DNA of 64,000 nt from Pedobacter suwonensis (GTDB lineage: Bacteria > Bacteroidota > Bacteroidia > Sphingobacteriales > Sphingobacteriaceae): the NCBI RefSeq assembly GCF_900111825.1, contig NZ_FOJM01000014.1, positions 62,001-126,000 of the forward strand, written 5' to 3'. The position numbers and the translations under genes were made by a program. Shown in pieces: positions 59,647-64,000 of this stretch; positions within the stretch are counted from its first letter, which is position 1; each line of letters starts with the position of its first letter. The notes under the pieces are model-generated. The model ran no database searches. It was not told the origin of the DNA and saw only the letters and a program-made list of their open reading frames with translations.

Positions 59647-62167
59647 TTCTCAATCTCAGGGAATTCAAAATAACGGAAACCGAGCTAAAACTCATCGCGA
59701 GTGCAGCTATCATGGGAGAAAGTAAAACTCCAAAAAACGGATATAAAATACCAGCCGCTATCGGAATCCCCAATACATTGTATCCCAGGGCAAAAAACAG
59801 GTTTCCTTTGATATTGCCCATTACTTTATGGCTCAACAACCTTGCTTTTGCGATCCCGTTTAAATCCCCCTTCACCAATGTAATCGAGGCACTCTGGATA
59901 GCAACGTCTGTTCCCGTGCCCATGGCAATCCCGATATCAGCCTGGGAAAGTGCAGGGGCATCATTGATGCCGTCACCTGCCATGGCTACCTTTTTGCCTT
60001 CGGCCTGTAGTTTTTTTATTTCATTCAGCTTATCTTCAGGCAACATCTGAGCTTTGAACCCATCCAGATTTAAAGTTGCGCTTACTGCCCTCGCTGTATC
60101 CTCATTGTCTCCGGTAAACATGATTACCTTGATGCCTTCCTGCTGGAGCTTTAGAATAGCAGCTGTGCTGGAATGCTTGATCTTATCCGAAATCACAACA
60201 AACCCCACTGCTTTATTTCCAACGGCCAAATAAGAAACCGTCTTGCCCTGCCTTTGAGCGGCACTAACCTGCTCGGACAGACTAGGATCAATCGCCGCTT
60301 TAACATGCTCCATCAGTTTTTGGTTCCCCAAAGCCAGTCTTTCCCCATTCAGACTGCCTGTTACGCCCTTCCCGGTAACGGCCTCAAAGTCGGATATAGC
60401 CTTAACGGATATTTCGTTTTCCTCCCCATAACGCAAAGTTGCCTGTGCCAATGGATGTTCGCTGCTGCTGTTCAAAGCCACAATTTTCTCCAGGATCTGT
60501 TTTTCGGTAAAGCCCTTATCTACGCTAACCACACTTTCAACCGAGGGCTTTCCCTCTGTAACCGTACCAGTTTTATCGATGACCACTACATCAATAGCAT
60601 TCATTTTCTCAAGAGATTCCGCATTTTTGATCAGTATACCAGACTGAGCGCCCTTCCCTACTCCCACCATTACCGACATTGGGGTAGCCAGGCCTAGCGC
60701 ACATGGGCATGCAATAATCAATACCGCGATTGCATTTACAAAAGCATAAACATAGGCCGGATCGGGGCCGTATACTGCCCATACCACGAACGTTACAATA
60801 GAAATCAATACCACAACAGGCACGAAATAACCTGAAATTTTATCGGCCATCTTTTGGATGGGCGCTTTTGAGCGGCTGGCGGAATTGACCATTTCGATGA
60901 TCTGGGAAAGCAGTGTTTCTGAGCCTACCTTTTCGGCAAGCATGACAAAGGTCTTTTTACCATTGATGGTTCCTGAACTGATTTTATCCCCTATCTTTTT
61001 CTCAACAGGAAGGGGTTCTCCTGTGATCATGGATTCATCAATTACAGCTTCCCCGTTCTTAATACTACCATCCACCGGAATTTTTTCACCAGGCTTTACC
61101 CTCAGCAGATCTCCTTTCTGAATATCATCAATAGATACTGATATTTCCTTATCCCCGACCACTTTTGTTGCTGAATTAGGTGCCAGCTTCAACAGCTCCT
61201 TAATGGCGCTGTTGGTTTTGCCATGCGCCCGGGCTTCCAAAAGCTGACCGAGCAGTACCAGCGTAAGAATCACGGTTGCCGCCTCAAAATAAACGAAAAC
61301 GGTGCCGTGATGTGTTTTAAACTGATCAGGAAAAACTCCGGGGAATAGAAGGGCGACAATACTGAAGCCCCAGGATACCCCGGCACCAATCCCAATCAGT
61401 GTAAACATGTTCAGTTTCCAGGTAATGATGGATTGCCATGCACGCTGAAAGAACATCCAGGTTGCATAAAAGACCACCGGAATAGAAAGAAAAAACTGAA
61501 CCCAGTTCCAGTATTTAAGTTCCATTAGATCAAACAAAGGATTGCTGGGAATCATTTCCGTCATGGCAATAACAAAAATGGGTATGGTAAAACCTGCTGC
61601 AATCTTGAACTTTTTGAGCAGGGTTTCATAAGTTTTATCTTCTTCTTCAAGGTTTGTCCCTGTAGGTACCAGGTCCATTCCGCAGAGCGGACATGATCCT
61701 GGTTTGTCCCTGATAATCTCGGGATGCATGGGGCAGGTAAATTGAGATGCCTGTTTCTTGGCAGGCTGTTTTACCAGGTCCATCCCGCATACAGGGCAAT
61801 GACTTGGCTTATCATAAGTCTTCTGACCTTGACAGTGCATAGGACAATAAAACAGGCCTCCCGCTTCATTTTTATCATCATTTTCAACCTTGGGACTTTG
61901 CTCATGGGTTGAATGATCATGATTAGGATGTTCTGAAGATTTTAGAACATGTTTTCCCTGAACTGCCATTTCAATACCGTAATGTCCGGCGGCAGAAAGA
62001 GCCTCCTGCAGCTTTTCCGTCGGGATATGTTCTTGCATAGTTATGACGGCTTCAGCAGGTTCAAGGGTCACCTGTGCAGAAACGCCATCAATCGCATTCA
62101 GCACATTTTCGACTTTGCTCCGGCAGCCCTGACAGCTCATTCCGGTTATTTTATAGGTGTGTTCCAT
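59630..62167 (-). CDS. copA: CopA-type copper-exporting P-type ATPase
   Basis: 845 residues. An N-terminal HMA domain with C12-Q-G-C15 (ITGMSCQGCRSKVE), a His/Asp-rich linker (HPNHDHSTHEQ), and two heavy-metal-binding Cys motifs of the type FYCPMHCQGQK-SHCPVCGMDL (about 107-131) and FTCPMHPEI-SCPLCGMDL (about 143-166). The ATPase core has TGEP, C487-P-C489 in helix 6, D531-KTGT, TGDNEDTA and GDGINDAP. CPC marks a Cu(I)/Ag(I) pump. Export of Cu(I) to the periplasm would feed the multicopper oxidase encoded 12 bp upstream. Confidence 0.93.
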   Translation of the reverse strand: MEHTYKITGMSCQGCRSKVENVLNAIDGVSAQVTLEPAEAVITMQEHIPTEKLQEALSAAGHYGIEMAVQGKHVLKSSEHPNHDHSTHEQSPKVENDDKNEAGGLFYCPMHCQGQKTYDKPSHCPVCGMDLVKQPAKKQASQFTCPMHPEIIRDKPGSCPLCGMDLVPTGTNLEEEDKTYETLLKKFKIAAGFTIPIFVIAMTEMIPSNPLFDLMELKYWNWVQFFLSIPVVFYATWMFFQRAWQSIITWKLNMFTLIGIGAGVSWGFSIVALLFPGVFPDQFKTHHGTVFVYFEAATVILTLVLLGQLLEARAHGKTNSAIKELLKLAPNSATKVVGDKEISVSIDDIQKGDLLRVKPGEKIPVDGSIKNGEAVIDESMITGEPLPVEKKIGDKISSGTINGKKTFVMLAEKVGSETLLSQIIEMVNSASRSKAPIQKMADKISGYFVPVVVLISIVTFVVWAVYGPDPAYVYAFVNAIAVLIIACPCALGLATPMSVMVGVGKGAQSGILIKNAESLEKMNAIDVVVIDKTGTVTEGKPSVESVVSVDKGFTEKQILEKIVALNSSSEHPLAQATLRYGEENEISVKAISDFEAVTGKGVTGSLNGERLALGNQKLMEHVKAAIDPSLSEQVSAAQRQGKTVSYLAVGNKAVGFVVISDKIKHSSTAAILKLQQEGIKVIMFTGDNEDTARAVSATLNLDGFKAQMLPEDKLNEIKKLQAEGKKVAMAGDGINDAPALSQADIGIAMGTGTDVAIQSASITLVKGDLNGIAKARLLSHKVMGNIKGNLFFALGYNVLGIPIAAGILYPFFGVLLSPMIAALAMSFSSVSVILNSLRLRNAKID

Positions 62168-62179
62168 GTTTTTGATTTG

Positions 62180-64000
62180 TTAATAGCTTAATGTCAATCC
62201 GGCGCCATAGCCCATATCACTGTCATAATGTGTTGAAAGCCCAAAATACTTAGTAACGATGTACCTGAATCCGGCCATATATTCCTTATCGGTATTGACC
62301 ATAAACTGGAAGCGCAGTCTTTTGGAAACGGGGATATCTTCCCTCATCAGCTGAAACCTGACATTCCCCTTGTGATCGAGGGAAGCATCTGCAACGATCA
62401 GCAGTGGTAGGGTATATTGAACTCCCAAATGAAATACCTGCCTGAAATTTTTGGTATTTCCCTGCCCGAAAAGGTTGTTTCCCGGCGAAAGTGATTGCCC
62501 GAAAACATTCTTGTCCAAGGGATCAACCGTTCTTTTTCTAAAATCCCATCCGATATAGGGCAATAGCCATTGGTTTCTCCCGATATATCTTCCAAAATGA
62601 CTTTCACTTTCATAGCCCATTTCCTTGTCAAACCCAATCCGCCATTCAGTGGTAAAGCGGTAACGGGTATTGGCGAGCATAATCTCTCCGTCGCTGCCAT
62701 TGGTTTCGATTCCGATGCGTGCCATTGGATGAAATGCCCTGTCATCACTGAAAAGTTTTCGCTGTGCCAGCTTGGGGTCCGGGATTTCGGGATTAGGCGG
62801 AGAATTCTCATAACTGAATACCCTTCCCATACCGCTCATCATGTGATAGAGAATATGGCAGTGGAAGAACCAGTCGCCTCCTGGCTCTGTTGCTGCAAAT
62901 TCAAGGGTATCCCGCTCCATGGGCATGATGTCGATAATGTTCTTCATCGGGGCATATTCTCCCTGCCGGTTAATTACCCTGAAGTCATGGCCATGAAGGT
63001 GCATAGGATGGCGCATCATACTGTTGTTGTAAAGGATTATCCTAACATTTTCGCCCTTTTTTATCAGTATCTTATCGCTTTCAGAAACGGTTTTGTTATC
63101 CAGCGTCCAGACGTAACGGTTCATATTTCCTGTAAGGTCAAACTTAAGTTCCTTCCATGGGCCTTTTGGCAGGGTTGTTTTCTTTGGATCTCGAAGCATA
63201 TTATAGTTCAGAGTAACGATATCGGCGGTTTCTGCCTCCATATTCATCCCTGCCATGCTCTTGTCACCAGACATCTGCATACCAGGCATCCCCTTCATTT
63301 TTTTCTCTGTTTTTGAATTTTCTTCACCGGTTACCTCCGGGTACATCACCGTATTCATATCCATGATCTGGTTCTGCATCTTCATGCCTTCCATCTGTAC
63401 CATATTGCCGCTCATATCCATCATATCGTTCATCATTTTCATTCCGGCAAAATACTTCAGTTTGGGCATTTTCTCTGCATGGACCTTTTCTCCCTTGCCC
63501 AGCCATAGTGATGCTGATCCCGTACGGTCTTCAGGAGTGACCAAAAATTCATAGCTCTTATTTTCCGGAATCGTGACCACTACATCATAGGTTTCGGAAA
63601 CCGCTATAATCAGCCTGTCGACCTCTACAGGCTCCACATCATTTCCATCGGTAGCGACAACGGTAATCTTGCCCCCTGCATATTTAAGCCAGAAATAATC
63701 TGAGGCTCCACCGTTTGCAATACGCAGCCTTACCTTGTCCCCAGCCTTGAACTGCGGCTGTTCGTTCTGATTTTTCCCATTGATGAGAAAGGCTTCATAA
63801 TAAACATCGCTCACATCCATGGCATTCATGCGCTTCCATTCATTGGCTACCTTTGTTTTAAAATGTCCGGTCCTGATCGCTTCTGCATAACTCTGGGTAG
63901 TCCCTTTTTTGATGGCAAACCAGTCGTTGGCATTTTTCAGGCTTCTATGAACCTCCTCGGGCTTCATATCTGTCCATTCGCTAATGACTACTGGAAGGGT
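62180..64000 (-). CDS. Multicopper oxidase fused to a CopB-like barrel (5-prime partial)
   Basis: The frame is open to the window edge; its first 11 visible residues (TLPVVISEWTD) precede the first Met, so the gene starts beyond 64000. 606 residues are visible. The oxidase part has a Met-rich insert (MMNDMMDMSGNMVQMEGMKM) and the copper ligands HPMHLHGHDF and FHCHILYHMMSGMGRVF, typical of periplasmic CopA-type cuprous oxidases. After about residue 395 (PPNPEIPDPKLAQRKLFSDD) the chain continues as a CopB-like outer-membrane barrel (RIGIETNGSDGEIMLANTRY, FRQVFHLGVQYTLPLLIV, DSDMGYGAGLTLSY). The fusion would place oxidation at the outer membrane. It is likely co-transcribed with copA (12-bp gap). 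Confidence 0.9.
   Translation of the reverse strand, partial: TLPVVISEWTDMKPEEVHRSLKNANDWFAIKKGTTQSYAEAIRTGHFKTKVANEWKRMNAMDVSDVYYEAFLINGKNQNEQPQFKAGDKVRLRIANGGASDYFWLKYAGGKITVVATDGNDVEPVEVDRLIIAVSETYDVVVTIPENKSYEFLVTPEDRTGSASLWLGKGEKVHAEKMPKLKYFAGMKMMNDMMDMSGNMVQMEGMKMQNQIMDMNTVMYPEVTGEENSKTEKKMKGMPGMQMSGDKSMAGMNMEAETADIVTLNYNMLRDPKKTTLPKGPWKELKFDLTGNMNRYVWTLDNKTVSESDKILIKKGENVRIILYNNSMMRHPMHLHGHDFRVINRQGEYAPMKNIIDIMPMERDTLEFAATEPGGDWFFHCHILYHMMSGMGRVFSYENSPPNPEIPDPKLAQRKLFSDDRAFHPMARIGIETNGSDGEIMLANTRYRFTTEWRIGFDKEMGYESESHFGRYIGRNQWLLPYIGWDFRKRTVDPLDKNVFGQSLSPGNNLFGQGNTKNFRQVFHLGVQYTLPLLIVADASLDHKGNVRFQLMREDIPVSKRLRFQFMVNTDKEYMAGFRYIVTKYFGLSTHYDSDMGYGAGLTLSY

Noticed and set aside
1..64000. 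CRISPR arrays, tRNA, rRNA and IS elements
   Set aside because: No regularly spaced repeats, cloverleaf genes, rRNA-like stretches or transposase frames were recognised on either strand.

Overview
The window reads as accessory DNA of a Bacteroidota bacterium, most likely Sphingobacteriaceae (Pedobacter, Sphingobacterium or Mucilaginibacter type). It has a SusC/SusD pair, an RteC-family regulator, a Bacteroidota-type PRTRC cassette, small histone H1-like (Hc1) proteins, an RND pump fused to its TolC-like channel, and A-rich leaders with few Shine-Dalgarno sites. Regulators of conjugative-transposon type, the plasmid/ICE-type PRTRC block, a defence-like island and metal-resistance cargo together suggest an integrative conjugative element or a plasmid. 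No relaxase, integrase or transfer gene lies inside the window, so that assignment is inference.

Layout. 1-4.2 kb: non-coding DNA with hairpins and five helically phased iteron-like repeats, then an orphan gene, an excisionase-type HTH protein, an RteC-family regulator and a Crp-like regulator. A palindrome GTGGTA-N5-TACCAC occurs three times here. 4.3-10.8 kb: a MauE-like membrane protein and a small secreted protein converge on a TlpA-SusC-SusD operon. 10.8-14.2 kb: a long imperfect hairpin, an XRE regulator behind a perfect 16-bp palindrome, a LytTR response regulator and its histidine kinase with a lanthipeptide-precursor-like small ORF antisense between them, and a secreted orphan. 14.3-20.1 kb: an Hc1 gene, then a minus-strand operon of ssb, DUF932, a small orphan, PRTRC E, C, an F-position protein, B and ThiF (a ubiquitin-like conjugation set). 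20.4-38.3 kb: an AT-rich, defence-like island holding a TIR protein with an SSB-like C-terminal tip, a YozE-like/HEPN pair, a HEPN/KAP-NTPase pair, a YobI-type NTPase, a Panacea antitoxin with a large membrane partner, and several orphans. A second Hc1 gene (52 of 59 residues identical) closes this interval at 38.9-39.1 kb.

39.4-64 kb is visibly richer in G+C and carries metal and redox functions. A plus-strand operon behind a perfect 38-bp palindrome encodes a di-heme DUF1111 protein, a Rieske protein and a porin. A minus-strand operon (49.8 to 42.5 kb) encodes a P1B-4 ATPase, an NRAMP remnant, a ZIP transporter, a DUF1345 protein, two small proteins, an LTA-synthase-like sulfatase broken by an in-frame TGA, and an HD protein. 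Further right are a CusB adaptor and CusA-TolC fusion, two DUF6660-like Cys-rich secreted proteins, a TonB receptor, a decayed metallophosphoesterase, a CopA-type Cu ATPase and a multicopper oxidase fused to a CopB-like barrel that runs off the right edge. Copper would be expelled by the CopA ATPase to the periplasm, oxidised there by the multicopper oxidase and exported by CusBA-TolC; the P1B-4 and ZIP genes suggest parallel handling of Co, Zn or Fe.

Most worth following up: the TIR protein with the SSB-like tail, the HEPN/KAP pair, the Panacea/membrane-protein pair, the peptide between the two-component genes, and the repeated operators near rteC and upstream of the DUF1111 operon.
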